DNA of 64,000 nucleotides, from assembly GCF_000344685.1 (NCBI RefSeq), contig NW_006920415.1, forward strand, positions 206,834 through 270,833. The letters run 5' to 3'. Numbering within the stretch: the stretch's first letter is position 1; every line of letters starts with the position of its first letter. The stretch comes from Gloeophyllum trabeum ATCC 11539 (taxonomy: Eukaryota > Basidiomycota > Agaricomycetes > Gloeophyllales > Gloeophyllaceae). The notes beneath the pieces are model-generated. The model worked only from the letters and a program-made list of their open reading frames with translations. It ran no database searches and had not been told where the DNA came from. Both the position numbers and the translations under genes were made by a program. Shown piece after piece: positions 22,533 through 34,706 of this stretch.

Positions 22533-24455
22533 ATGTCTGCCCTCCTGCACACACCCGTCGACGAGATTCCGCAGGTACGTGAACTGCAGTAGGGATTTTC
22601 GGAGGCCTCACTGATCTGCCCAGATCCGGGAGACGCTGAAGAAGACATTCCGCTCGGGCAAGGCACGCCCGCTCGAATGGAGGCGGCAGCAGCTGTACCA
22701 GGTCGCGCGGATGGCGCGCGAGAACGAGGAGGCGTTTATGACGGCGATGGGCAAGGACCTGGGGAAGCCGCGGATGGAGACATGGCTGGGCGAGATCGCT
22801 GGGCTCATCGAGCGCACGCTGAAGACGGCGGAGGCGCTGGAAGAGTGGGCGAAGCCAGAGCACCCGGAGGTGGCGGATTGGCAGAAGCCATGGCGGCCGA
22901 CGCTGTATAAGACACCGAAGGGCGTCGTGTTGATCATTGCGTGAGTTTTATGGTATTCTTCCTGGGCAGTCGGGCTAAACTGGTATACAGGCCATGGAAT
23001 TATCCTATGATTCTGTCCTTACAGCCTCTCATTGGCGCCATCTCAGCTGGATGCCCCGCTGTGGTGAAGCCGTCCGAGATCGCCCCCGCCTACGCTCAGC
23101 TCCTAGCAGAACTAATGCCGAAATACCTTGATCCGGAGGCCTACAGGGTGGTAAACGGGGGAGTTATGGAGACCACAAAGCTCCTTGAGTTGCAATGGGA
23201 TCACAGTACGCTCCTCCGAATGTATGAGTGTAATATCGATGCTGATGTGCCTTCTCAAGTCTTCTACACTGGCAATGGTCGGGTTGGGCGTATCATCGCA
23301 GCGGCCGCAGCCAAGCACCTCACGCCCGTGACACTCGAGCTCGGCGGCAAGTCACCCGTCATCATAGACGGCGAGTGCGACATCAAGATCGCGGCGAAAC
23401 GTCTCCTCTACGGGAAGTGCACGAACGCCGGGCAGATCTGCGTGTGCCCGGACTACGTCCTGATACCAGAGCAGAAGCAGGATGAGCTCGTAGCCGCGCT
23501 GAAGGAGCACTGTGCGTCGTTCTTCCCCGAAGGACCCCTCAATTCGGAGTCTTTCGGGCGCATAGTCAACGGGCAGCACTATGCTCGCCTTATGGACATG
23601 CTCCGCCGGACGAAGGGGACGATTGTATTGGGTGGCAAGTCGGATGGTAAGCTGGCTGTTGAACCCACTGTAATCAAGGATGTCGGAGAGGGAGATTCTT
23701 TGCTCGAGGAGTAAGTCATCACACTCTTTATTCTCACAGGCGACCTCGGTGCTCAATCTTATGACAGGGAGATCTTCGGTCCGCTCTTGCCGATTGTGCC
23801 TGTGAAAGACTTGAATGAAGCTATCAACTATGTGAATTCCAAGTACGTGCCGGCTTCGATCATAGTCGCGCGCTGTCTGACTGGGAAGCAGGGACCACCC
23901 TTTGGTCATCTACGCGTTCACAGAGAAGCAAGAAGTAAAGGATAGACGTGAGTGACGTTGTGCCACTCGTTTCTCTAAGGTGTTCATCGTGCTGGCAGTC
24001 ATCGCTGAAACCATGAGTGGAAACCTCGTGTTCAATGACACATTCCAACAACTTGCTGGTACGTCCCACGTTCAGTATTTACTGCTGTACATCGTTGACT
24101 GCCGTCAGTGAACGAGATACCCTTCGGTGGTATTGGGGAGTCTGGTTGTACGTTGGTCTCACCCAATATGTTCTCTCTCAGTTCTGACAGGATTTTCCGC
24201 CAGACGGGTACCAGATCATGAAGTACAGTTACGACGGCTTCACGCATCTTCGTTCCTCCATTGACGTGCCCTACGAGTAAGCCTTCGAGCCACATACCTT
24301 CCGCCCATTATCCGCACTAAGCGCCGTTCGCACCTGACAGCTACGAGCCTCACTTCGCCCTCCGCTATCCACCGTATAGCGAGGAGAAGCGTAAGACGAT
24401 CGAGGCAGGTATGAAGCTCGACATACCGAAACCAGCTGCGAATGGCAAACTTTGA
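22533..24455 (+). CDS. class-3 aldehyde dehydrogenase
   Basis: A spliced gene of about 500 codons. After a short first exon (MSALLHTPVDEIPQ) it shows the ALDH3 blocks in order: GVVLIIAPWNYP (split by an intron), VVKPSEIAPAYA, then FYTGNGRVGRIIAAAA. Next come LELGGKSPVIID with the general-base Glu, NAGQICVCPDYVL with the catalytic Cys, EIFGPLLPIVPV, and SGNLVFNDTFQQLAVNEIPFG near the end. The C-terminus reads PYSEEKRKTIEAGMKLDIPK. It should oxidise medium- or long-chain or aromatic aldehydes with NAD(P)+. The stretch STLLRMYECNIDADVPS seen in a naive translation is an intron (GT...AG) between WDH and IFYTGN. No hydrophobic tail for membrane anchoring is seen. Confidence 0.92.
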
Positions 24456-25067
24456 TGGAGTCGCTGTGGTTGCAGTGAAGAAGTATAACGATCTGTAGTG
24501 TTGGACGGATATGTTTTTATAGGTATATAACGATGTATAGGTTATTTGGAGTTCGGATTTCGTGGGTGGGTGGCAATGTACTTGATTATGTTTTGGTCCG
24601 TCGATTGTACATGTGCCGATCATAATTCAAACCTCGGGTCCATCTTAGACTACACTCACTATCGTATGCCTTATAGTTCGTCTTGGTTGATTAACCTCTA
24701 AAAATTAGTGGTTAATCTTTGCATGGTTGCTTTACCGTCATGGAGTACAACGTTCCGTTTCGACCATCGCTTGGACCGGTGACTGGAACGCAAGCTCCAG
24801 CGCTCAGAGCTTCAGCGCCTGAATCCGCGCTTGCTCGGGGGAAGCGCCGAGCGCTATAAATATCGCTACGCCAATGTGCATCAGCGCGTCATACCTTGAG
24901 GTTGTCCACCTTGTCTTTACCACTCATTCAGGACACGCAGGTTTGTGCGAGGAATTTATACTAGCCAGCAATTACTGGTTTCAAGTCTGTAGCAGGGTTA
25001 TGTCCGTGCTCGGTACGTACCCGTCGGCCTTCGTAAGGTCTTCCCTCGGAACTGCACGTTGATTGCC
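24456..25067. other. intergenic, promoter side of the F-box gene
   Basis: No gene. A small inverted repeat, gattaacc at 24689-24696 and ggttaatc at 24710-24717, could form a weak hairpin past the dehydrogenase stop codon. Confidence 0.35.
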
Positions 25068-26843
25068 ATGAATTCTCTAGCCGCTATGGAGCTGGAATAT
25101 ACACCTGTTATGTACATGGATACGCCAGCGAACGTTCCCAGGTGTCTCCTGGTCACGGAAATCCTGATGGAAGTACTGGAACACGTAACTACATCGGACC
25201 AATACGGTCCGCCTACGCTTGCAAACCTTGCGCGGACATGCAGAGCATTCCAAGCGCCCGCGTTCAGCGTGCTGTGGCGAGAGCTGACGGACTTGAACCC
25301 GCTGATCCAATGTCTACCTTTAGATTTATGGTCGCAAGACCGAGGATCCATTGTGAGCCTCAATTACCCAACGAGAGCTCGCCGCTTTACTAAACACGGC
25401 CTGCAGACGCTGAGACGGCCCATGCAGATGTCTGACATGGACCGCTTCAATTACTATGCGGGTTTTGTGAGATCACTTTTCACAACTTCGCCGATGATGG
25501 ATGGTCTTCAGCAATCACTGTTCTCCCAGTTGCCTCACCTATATCCTCCCAAAATTTCACACGAGCGCCACTGGCTCTCGATCCTGCCTAACCTCCTTCA
25601 TCTGCGCTGGATCGCGGAGACGCCGAACAAGCTTCGCATGATATACTGGCTGCTTACTCCCTGCTTGAAGTCTCTGCACGTCACAAGTGTCTGTCCAGAA
25701 GCCCACACCAGACCCTTCCTCAATTATCTCGTTGACGCTTGCAGCGCGCTTGAGAAACTTGCTCTCTGCCTATATGGAGCTGCTATCACCGAATCAGTCT
25801 ACCTTGCGGTAGGTCGACTCGTTCCCAAACTCAAGAGTCTCAAGAGCTTCTCGTGCAATGCTCCCTTTGCTGCGCAAATATCACCTGCCCTGTCTTGCCT
25901 GCCCCATTTAGAAGATCTCCAGCTAGACTTCAATAACACGGCCACCTTCGTTGGAAGCCGAAGCAGCTTTCCTACCGCCCAGAATCCTTTCCCTTCCCTC
26001 CGACGCGTCAATTTTGCCTTTAACCGCTTGTCCGAATGCGCGAACATGCTCGACCTCCTACAACACTGCATACTTACACACGCCTATTTCTCCGTACGAG
26101 AATACGCTGACCCGGAGTCTGTAGGATCTTTTGTCGCCGATCTGTCTACGAAACTGAGGCTGTCCCACGACTCCCTGCGCCATCTCTGTCTCCTGCAGAA
26201 CCCTGCGCGCCTGCCTTCCGACGCCATCCTGCGAGAAGAGTACATCATCTCAGGTACGGCATTGCACCCTCTACGAGCCTTCGTGGCGCTCCGTCATCTC
26301 AGGATGCATGTCCAATGCGGCTTCGACATCGACGATTCTATCCTGACTTCACTGACATCCGCATGGCCTGGACTTCGGTCGCTGCACTTTGGTGTATACA
26401 AGGGTCTGCCTCGACAGACGAAGATCACGCTTGGCGGCCTAGCCTTTTTAGTCCTCAACTGCCCCAAACTCGCTCACCTCTCGCTCCCCCTCGACGCCCG
26501 CCTGACCTCCTCCTATTCGCAGGAACGCCAGCGAGTCCTGGACGTTGTGCGGCGGCCCGAGATGCCGGCGGACAAGCGGATCACCTCGATATATGTCGGC
26601 GAGTCGTTCATTCAGAATTCGGCTGTCGTCGCGGCGGTACTGCTGGATATATTCCCGAATCTCGAGTGGGTGGTGGGGACCGAAGTGGACCGCGTTGTGT
26701 GGTCCGGCCAGAGGGATAAGTGGCACGAGGTGCGGCTTGCTGTGGAGAAGCACCAGGCGGAGCGCCCGCTCGTTGATGACGACGCCGTCTGGCAAGACGA
26801 CGATGAGGACGAGGATGAAGACGAGTGGGAGTACGGTGCGTGA
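25068..26843 (+). CDS. F-box/LRR-type protein, intact single exon
   Basis: An uninterrupted frame of 591 codons from the ATG at 25068. The N-terminus has the F-box-like pattern CLLVTEILMEVLEHV followed by LANLARTCRAFQAPAFSVLW. The remaining protein is a series of irregular leucine-rich units (for example LKSLHVTSV, LPHLEDLQLDF) typical of agaricomycete F-box proteins. The last 20 residues are strongly acidic (DDEDEDEDEWEYGA). Such proteins are presumed substrate adaptors of SCF ubiquitin ligases; the target is unknown. It has no introns, unlike most neighbours. Confidence 0.8.
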   Translation: MNSLAAMELEYTPVMYMDTPANVPRCLLVTEILMEVLEHVTTSDQYGPPTLANLARTCRAFQAPAFSVLWRELTDLNPLIQCLPLDLWSQDRGSIVSLNYPTRARRFTKHGLQTLRRPMQMSDMDRFNYYAGFVRSLFTTSPMMDGLQQSLFSQLPHLYPPKISHERHWLSILPNLLHLRWIAETPNKLRMIYWLLTPCLKSLHVTSVCPEAHTRPFLNYLVDACSALEKLALCLYGAAITESVYLAVGRLVPKLKSLKSFSCNAPFAAQISPALSCLPHLEDLQLDFNNTATFVGSRSSFPTAQNPFPSLRRVNFAFNRLSECANMLDLLQHCILTHAYFSVREYADPESVGSFVADLSTKLRLSHDSLRHLCLLQNPARLPSDAILREEYIISGTALHPLRAFVALRHLRMHVQCGFDIDDSILTSLTSAWPGLRSLHFGVYKGLPRQTKITLGGLAFLVLNCPKLAHLSLPLDARLTSSYSQERQRVLDVVRRPEMPADKRITSIYVGESFIQNSAVVAAVLLDIFPNLEWVVGTEVDRVVWSGQRDKWHEVRLAVEKHQAERPLVDDDAVWQDDDEDEDEDEWEYGA

Positions 26844-27260
26844 TGACGACGCCGGACTCGATACTCACGAAAGGATTTCCTCAGTAGTCTGACTCATGCC
26901 ATTCAATCACTTAGTATTAGGTGTACATACGTCCGAGCTCCTAGATCAAAAGCCCCGCCTCCAACTGTTGTAGTTTATACACTTCCATGATCAGTATCGG
27001 TAACCTGCTAGTTGCTGAAGTACTGTATAGTATGTCCCTTTGATACATATAAACCACCTGGGTGGTTGATGATTCGCCCGAAATCGCATTTCCTGGCTAC
27101 CTCTGGCAGGTGACAATCGATTCGCGTTCCTCCTGAAGCTCACAGATGTTGATACATACATAGCAGAGTAATGCAAGGAGACGATGCATGTTACAGTTGT
27201 TAAGTACTTCGAGATACTACGTGAAGCGACTACTTTGGGGACATGGTACCGACCTCGATA
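26844..27260. other. convergent intergenic region
   Basis: Lies between the F-box gene (+) and the P450 (-). No feature is recognised. Confidence 0.35.
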
Positions 27261-29550
27261 TTAGTCAATCGTCTCGGCGATACGGTGGAAGATCGCCGGG
27301 CAGTCATATCCAACGGGCACTGATCCGTAGCTAGGCCAAGTAAAAATTATTGACGATTCGTGAGATGGCATGCACTGGACAAGGAAAGGTGCTCACTGCT
27401 CAAGTAGGTCGATGCGGTCCTTGTCTGTGGGTATTTCGGCCTCAAACAGACGAACAACTGCTGCCATGAAGATATAAAGCTCAGCCATTGCTGCTAGGGG
27501 AGATAAAAATGAGCGTAGAATAGGGAGTCGGCATAGCAGTGTAAGCACCCATATTCTGTCCGATGCAAGCCCTCGGGCCCTTGCTGAAGCTGAAAGTGTC
27601 CGTTGAGGCGTAGCAACCGTCGGAAACGCCAGATGCTTACCTTACTAGCCATGTCTCCTTAGCGTTTGACAAGCGACCCTGCTCGTCTAACCACCTTTCA
27701 GGTATGAAGCGCTGAGGTTCTGGGAATATGTCTCCATTGAGATTAACTGCGTTTGCACTCGATGAAACCACAGTCTATTTGGCTATATCAGTGATCGGCC
27801 TACTAGCAGCCGCCAATGCAGTCGTCTTACGCCGGCAGGAATTCTAATACCCTTGAATTGCCAATCACCACCGGTGACAACTCGTGGAAGATCTCCTCCG
27901 ATAGGCACCGCAATCCTGAGGCTTTCATATACGCAAGCCTAAGGAGGCTTACATCGGTCATGAGCGGGTTCCACTCAAGGCGAGTCGACTCACGGAAAGG
28001 AAAGGCAGTTTCTCAAGGTCAGCCCAATGTGCCTTGAGAACATCGCTGCTGTGGGGATATGCAGCTCCTAGTTCGTTATGAAGACGCTTTCGTATCTCAG
28101 AATTCTTGTATATATAAAATATTCCGAGAGCGAGAGTAAGACCTGAAATGAAGCGACCACAATCTCAAGATACAGACTTAAGGCTTGGAGGAAAAGCAAA
28201 AACACACCCGCGGTATCCGAGCCAGCGCTGACCATCGTGTGAGCGTCCGAGCACAGTTCGTCATCCGTCAGACCTGATCCCTGTCCAACATGTTTGGCGA
28301 ACAACACAGGATACTTGTACTGGGGCCACTGGCCTCGTGAGCGAAGCCCACGTGAAGTAGGAACTACACGCACGTCTCTTTTCTGACACCGATACTCGGT
28401 CAAAGCATTGCGGGAGAGCTGGAATTTTGTTTCTGTTACAATTGCCATCCGGCCGCGCGAGGCACTGGCAACGTACCATCTTCATTGTTCTAATAAAATA
28501 TGTCCATTTGGGGTGTAGCATCAAGACGCAATCATCAACTCACGAATATCCTCGCAGACACGCAGGCTGTAGTATAGATGGGAGATGATCCAATATTTTG
28601 ACGATTTGAGGATATGTAGATCTCTGTCCTGTTCGTTAACCCCAGATCTACGAGTCACGCCTGAAACTCACGTAGTATAGGCCTTCTACGTACTTATCGA
28701 AACTCCGCAACAACGGAGAATCGAACGCCTCTGACTGCATTGTACCAATGCTCCGCCCAAAAGCGTATAGGGATATGACATCGATAGTCAAGCACCTGAA
28801 GGCCATCAATAGACTTATGGTCCGCCGCTCATGGGCCATATTTGTGAGCTTAGAGACGAAGATCGCTAGTTGCTCGTGAAATAACGGTTCCGTCGCCATC
28901 ACTGATTGGCGGGAGAGGGAGGGCATTAGCTGTCGGCGGCGAGCAAGCGAAGCTGAATTAGAGATCGTCGTGAAAAGGCTGTCCGAGCCGTGAGGCATCT
29001 AGAGGCAGACAGGTTATCTGAACTCTTTGAGAGATGGATGATCTTACACACCTGATATCCTGAGTAGAATTTGGGATACTTCGGGAATCTTTGACTGACA
29101 TAAATTTCCTGTTGGATGACGTGTCACTACGGTCCCCAGAAATGGTTCGGTAGACTTACCTTGTAGGCATCAGGACTAAACGACAACCATCAATAGAAAA
29201 TCGATAAATGGAGCAAATAACTACAACTGACTCCCAGAAGCTCAGATGGTTCGGACCGTATCTCAGGATCCGGTAACCTGTTCTGACGTGCAGTGCGCGA
29301 AGGTCTCTGCTAATGGTTCCTTGGCCCCCTTTAAAAGCTTGCCAAATGTTGGTTGTCGCTGCAAGACGGGGTCCAGGAAAGCGGGAAAGAGGCGACCAGA
29401 AAAGTCGATTAATGACTCGTGCACTGGATAGGTCAGGCGATGGATTACTTCTATGCTCGAAGCAGAAAGAACGCACACAACAAGCGATATCGTGAGTCCT
29501 GTCAGCAGAGTCAAGAATGAAGTCGCGATGTGGGATGTGAGAGACAACAT
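27261..29550 (-). CDS. cytochrome P450 with apparent N-terminal frameshift
   Basis: A microsomal P450 read through many short exons. It has a membrane anchor (MLSLTSHIATSFLTLLTGLT), the proline-rich hinge SPLSRFPGPRLAATTNIW, and a long exon with SLFTTISNSASLARRRQLM. The I-helix is DAHTMVSAGSDTAG then GLTLALGIFYIYKN, the ExxR motif ESLR, the PERW-type motif FIPERWLDE, and the haem loop FSKGPRACIGQNM. The end reads YDCPAIFHRIAETID. The anchor and the hinge are in different frames (shift between about 29400 and 29460) with no room for an intron, so the allele may be broken or contain a one-base error. The partner reductase and substrate are unknown. It is not the same family as the P450 at 39.5 kb. 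Confidence 0.82.
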
Positions 29551-30648
29551 GCTTAGTAGGACAGAGCGCTCGTGGTTCAGTCCGGCAGTCCAATAAATCT
29601 CACCTAACTTTATATGCCCTAACGCGGAACAACCCGTGCTCTATCTATGTGAGCATTCAAGGATGTTAGCTGGGTTACTTCGCTTATCGAGGAGAGTAGG
29701 ATAGAACGGCAGTCCATGTGATATTACGGAGAATTCGCCTTTCCGTAAGCGCCCCCCTTCGGAACTAATCAAGATGCCCGGCAGCACGGGTGCTAGCAAT
29801 TGGTTCATTAGTGATGAGACAGAAAGAGCCATGACCGGTTTAGCACGCACCTTCATGTCCTCGCGATATTCCATGATGGTGGAGGCGGACATCAAGTTAC
29901 ATTCGAAGGGACATTCGAGAAAGCGGTAAGTATGTGCATGGAGGCTTTAGAGCCCCCCCCCCCCCCCCTCAGCCGTTAGTATTCCTCCAATCCCGCATGC
30001 TAGTGGTTATAACCGGAGCACTCACAATGGCCCACAATGTCGTGTTAGCCATTGTGATGGTTACGACACCAAAACAATACCAGAACCAGATATCCACCAG
30101 ACTTTTGCGAACAGCCACCCCCCCGATAAGTCAGAGGCTGAGTATAAGGGCAGATAAAGACGTGCAGTAGCATTTCTCTCCGTTGAAACCTAGACGATAG
30201 AGTATCCGGGGAGACGCCGAACTCTGAAGGGGACGTGATCGACCTTGTCAGTGGCATGTGTCATGCTGAGACGTCGGCCTACCGCGTAAGGTCCCTTTCT
30301 GTCATTATCAGTTGGATCCGTGAATCATGAGAGGTGTCGCCAACTGCCCAGGATATTATTGGATTGCAGGAAACGACAGGGGAAGGGTGGGGATATCATG
30401 CCAGAGATGAGAGTACTATACCAAAGACGGCCATATCTATGTTCTATGTCCGCCCCTTGATAGACAACACCCACAAACAGACCCATAGTTTGATTGGCTG
30501 GTTGATCGTGATACCTTGTAGGTCCTGCTGTCGCTGACGAGGAACGATGCGTCACCGGAGACTGAAGATTTGTCTTAATCATAATAGGAAAGCGGTCGAA
30601 GTTACCTACAGTTGCCGTCAACAAGAAATGGAGATACAGCTGGCATGA
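29551..30648. other. 1.1 kb without a supported gene
   Basis: Only short frames occur on both strands. It contains a run of 16 C at 29953-29968. The region separates the P450 start from the TFIIIC stop on the same strand, so it should include the P450 promoter. Confidence 0.4.
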
Positions 30649-33600
30649 TCACAAGGAAAGCCACTTCTGGTAAAGAGCTTGTGCCAGCGGGGTCGCACCC
30701 GTAGTCGCGTATATCAACGAGAGATTATACGCAGCTTCGCGCGCTATTCCAATATCCTAGCACAAGGTCACGCATACAGGACATTCTTCGGGAGTCTGGC
30801 ACATACCTCGTGCCGGACCCGTTTATCTTCGGAAAGGGCTAAGACATGCTCATAATGTCGAGCCGCATGCGAGTGAAGCCCTGTAGCCTTGCATTAACCA
30901 AAGGCGAAGAAGGCAAGCATGGTGCAGTTCCTACCTAGTTGTTGGAAGGCCCTGCCAAAGTTGAACTCGACCTCGTCCAACAAATTAGGCGACAAGTTAG
31001 TGCGCAGCGTGCGGTACCTCGACAGAAATGCTAAGCCCTGTGAAGAAGAACTGAATACATGATCGAATCGATCTTGCCCGACTTGCCTCACCTGCGCCAC
31101 TAGATGGTGTCGGTTGTCCGCTTGCCTTTGCATAGCACGACCTATCGAAGCCACCGCCAGAGTAAGGCAAATGAGGGGGTCATACGGGCAATAGTCATAA
31201 GCATGTTGTAAGTAGACTGAAATGATGGTTAAACGTGAACATGCTGAAGGGAGGTTGAACATACATATGGCACTTTGATAACTCTTGGCAGCGCAACAAA
31301 TTTGACCGTATATACCAACAATCATGGGGTTGTGTGTGGTCGGATAGGGCGGCTTGGCGCTGTCCGAGCTTGTAGTCGTTATGCTTGCACCTCGGACAAA
31401 CTCAGCAGCATCGTCATCCACTCCTTCGTCCCCATCATCTGTCTTGCTTGAACCTGCAGAAGCCATAGTCCACCGGTGGCTGACTACGTTCCACTTAAGT
31501 GCATCCCTGTTCTTGACCGCGGTATCGTGGATCTTCAAGTCTCTCAGGATATGTTTCTGTAGAGTGGATACGATGAAGGCGTCGGTCTGTGGCAAGCCAC
31601 TTGCTAGTGTGGCACAGAGGAGTCGGAACGGTTCATTGTTGAATTGATGTATGTTGATTAGCCGACGACACTGTTCCACTACTACGGAAAATTGACCGGC
31701 ACGAATGGCACACGCTATGATACTACCATAAAGACAAGTTATTTTAGAACTTTGGAACGGGACGAACCTATTATAGCCAATCTGATTGTATCCTTCACAG
31801 ACGGTTCTTGATAGGCATTTGAGTATAATATATGCCGGAGCACTTCTTCCGCGATGGTGTACTGGCCACGGTTAGTGAGAAGGAATGCGAACTACAAAGG
31901 ACGAGTATTATGTCGATGACTAAAACCCGTCACTAGCAGAACTTGCCTGCATGAACAACTGTAGCCATTCATCAAATGACACTCCTCGAAAGGCGTTCAC
32001 TTTTCCGCGTGTATCCTTAGTCTTCTGCGACAACTGCTCGCTCTCTAGAAACGCAAGTTAGCTTGCGCACGACAATGATACTTGTGCGTATGCCGACCGA
32101 GCTCAAGCTGCAGTCGCGACGCCATATTGTCCTCCTCGGCTTCGTTGGACCGTTTTGATGGACGGCGTTGACGGAACATCCCTTGAAATGGATTGTGCTA
32201 TGCGGCGAATGAGCAAGGGGTCACTTAGAAAGCGTCGTGGAAGTTGACCTTCGTTGTTAAGAACAGGTTTCTGGTCTCTCGGAAGGTCTCCACAAGTTTT
32301 TCCGCCTCTAACAGCCATTCCCGTTCGGATGCCTCATCTCCTTTCATCATTCCCGGCCACAGATCCTTTATCCGCGAATACGCTCTTAAGGCTTCCCTCT
32401 CCTTCTGATCTTCGAGCGCTTTAACCTGCGCAGCAGTCAATCCTGATTTTGATTTCGAAGGTGCAGTTTTCGTTCTTCCACGTGATTTCTCTTCGAAAAG
32501 GGAAGAACCAGGAGCAGGGGTACCCTGCTCATCATCTGGGCGATTGGGGCGATATACCCTGCGACGGGAGTCAATCACTACGTAGGGTACCATGAGCGTT
32601 CTTCGAGTCCGGCATTACGGCTATACTTGCCTTGGTGCACCAAGTCAAGAGCTTTTCTAGGCTCATTCAACACTTCATATATCTCTGCCAATTTCATCTT
32701 GGCATCATTGTTTAGAGGATCCGCGAGAATAACTTCCACGTGGTCAGCTGTTATTGAGTGGTTTCGATGGAGCAGCGCGAAACCTACCATGATGGTAGAC
32801 CTCTGCCGCTTCCCTCAAATCACCCAGCATACGACGGCAGGCTGCAGCCTGCAAAAGAACGTACAAACTACTTGTCTGAAAGACGTGGACGTCAACCTCG
32901 GGGTTCTCCAAAGGATAGGAAGACATTCGACATACACTTGCGTCCGCGCCGAGTTGTTCGTATATATGTCTAGCTTCAGCATACAGTTCACGCTCGAAAT
33001 ACGCGTCCGCAATCTCGGCAAATAGCGGAGCGTAGTCCATTATATCTTCAGACAAAATAATGTTCGCATGCATCTGGTCGATAGGATGTAAAATTCGTGA
33101 GGATCTTGCAAAGGCAATAAAAGACCAAAACGTCGACTGACTTTCCCTTCTTCAAGATCTCCCATCTTTATTCGAGCGACAGCCAGACGATGTCTCGCGT
33201 TGACGTCAAGAGGATACATTCCAGGCCTTGGTTCGCCGTCGCGTACAAAATCGTAGTGCGGCATTGTTACAGGATCCACATCGTATTCCCTGTCATCCTC
33301 ACACATGTCCCAGTACCTCTGTTGCAGTCTGCCTTGCAGCCAGCGACAACCTCTCTTGATGACCTGGACGGCTTTCTCGTACTGAGCCAAGGTGCTCGTA
33401 TTGTACAGGTCGGCGAGAACGAAGAGGTCCATCATGTCGAAGCCTCCTCCCGGAATGGGGGCACCACTCTCGGGATCGATGGTATGCCCGGACGGGAACA
33501 CGGACTGATAGTGTTCGAATGCGGACTGGAAAAGAGAGGCGCACGTTGATAAGTCAGAGGTTTCGATTAGGATGGGCCGCAATTCTTTGAGTACCCCCAG

Positions 33601-34706
33601 GTCATGGGGCATATGTTTTAACACTGTCAGAAGGGAGTGGCGCGCCTATGGAGAGGAATGGATAGTCAGGATATAATTATAGAGCAAAGGCTACTCCTCA
33701 CCGTCCGCAGGTCACCGATCTCCTTCGCGATGAAGGCGCGGTCGAGGAGGGCTTTGACGTTAGTTGGGTCCAAGGTGTACAATTTACGATAACAATATAT
33801 CGCCTGTTCGTTGTACCCTAGCTGCCTGGTCGGGACAATCGTTATTTGAAGAGATCAAGCCCATAGAAAATATATCACTAACTTTGATTGTGCCGCAAGC
33901 CGCTCCCACAATTCGGGGTCATGCAACAGATGTGCTGCCATGATACGCAGCTGCAGTGCCTTCTGCATCTCGCCCAAGTCTTCATGACATTGTGCAAGTA
34001 CAGACCAAGCGGAGGCAGCCCTCGGCTCAATACGTATGACCTCCAGCATAATTCGGATGGATTCCTTGAGGTCATTATCGACATAGGCCTGGTTGCCGTC
34101 CCCAATCAGGGACTTCACCTGCTGGGACAGCACCGGTCCAATTCGTCGGCCTCGCTGAAGAAACCGATACATTAATTATCGTGGGTCTTCTGGAAGGGTG
34201 TATCGGCGGAGAAGCGCAGACCTTCTTCTTTACTCGACCTACACCAGAAGCAGCCCGCAGGTCGTCCTTAAACTCGGCATCCTGCTGTTCGGCATTGAAG
34301 TCCCATACTTTAGTTAATAAGCCTGAAGTGTCGGAGCCAACGTCGGTCTGGCGCAGACTCTCCACCAGGCGACTGAAAAAATGTGTTCAGCCACTGCCTT
34401 GGTCCGACCGGGGAACAGCAAGTACTCAAAGTCGCCGTCAGTCACCTCCGTGTCCTTCAGAGAGACTGGACTATCTTGATCATCAGCGGATTCGTCGCCT
34501 TCAGACTCCTCATCCGATTCACTCGGCTCAGAGTCAGAAGTTCCGGAGTCGTAAGTATCTGAGTGCTTCTTGTTACTTCGACCTCCACATCTCCGATACT
34601 CACGGTACTGACCCGTTATTTCATCCGAAGACCCTTCGGACGACAACCACGCCGACTCTTGTGGGACTCGGGAAGCTGCTGCTTTATCATTGGTAGCCCT
34701 TTCCAT
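30649..34706 (-). CDS. TFIIIC TPR subunit (Tfc4/Sfc4/GTF3C3-like)
   Basis: A many-exon gene coding for roughly 1,000 residues. An acidic, Ser-rich N-terminus (DSEPSESDEESEGDESADD) is followed by tetratricopeptide repeats, clear in GDGNQAYVDNDLKESIRIML, ASAWSVLAQCHEDLGEMQKA, RHRLAVARIKMGDLEEG and EIADAYFERELYAEARHIYE. A basic/acidic linker comes next and then more TPRs near the end (NFGRAFQQLG spliced to LHSHAARHYEHVLALSEDK), finishing EAAYNLSLIYATTGATPLAQ. In yeast this subunit (tau131) sits in the tauA part of TFIIIC on A-box promoters and recruits TFIIIB to tRNA genes. Naive reading stops at 30894, but a 52 nt intron there links to two further exons. Confidence 0.92.

Noticed and set aside
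29600..30624. Possible integral membrane enzyme between the P450 and TFIIIC genes
   Set aside because: The hydrophobic frames do not connect through good splice sites, and part of the region proved to be the TFIIIC 3' end.
30894..30911. Apparent stop of the TFIIIC frame at 30894
   Set aside because: A GT-AG intron just upstream removes it and links to two conserved C-terminal exons ending at 30649.
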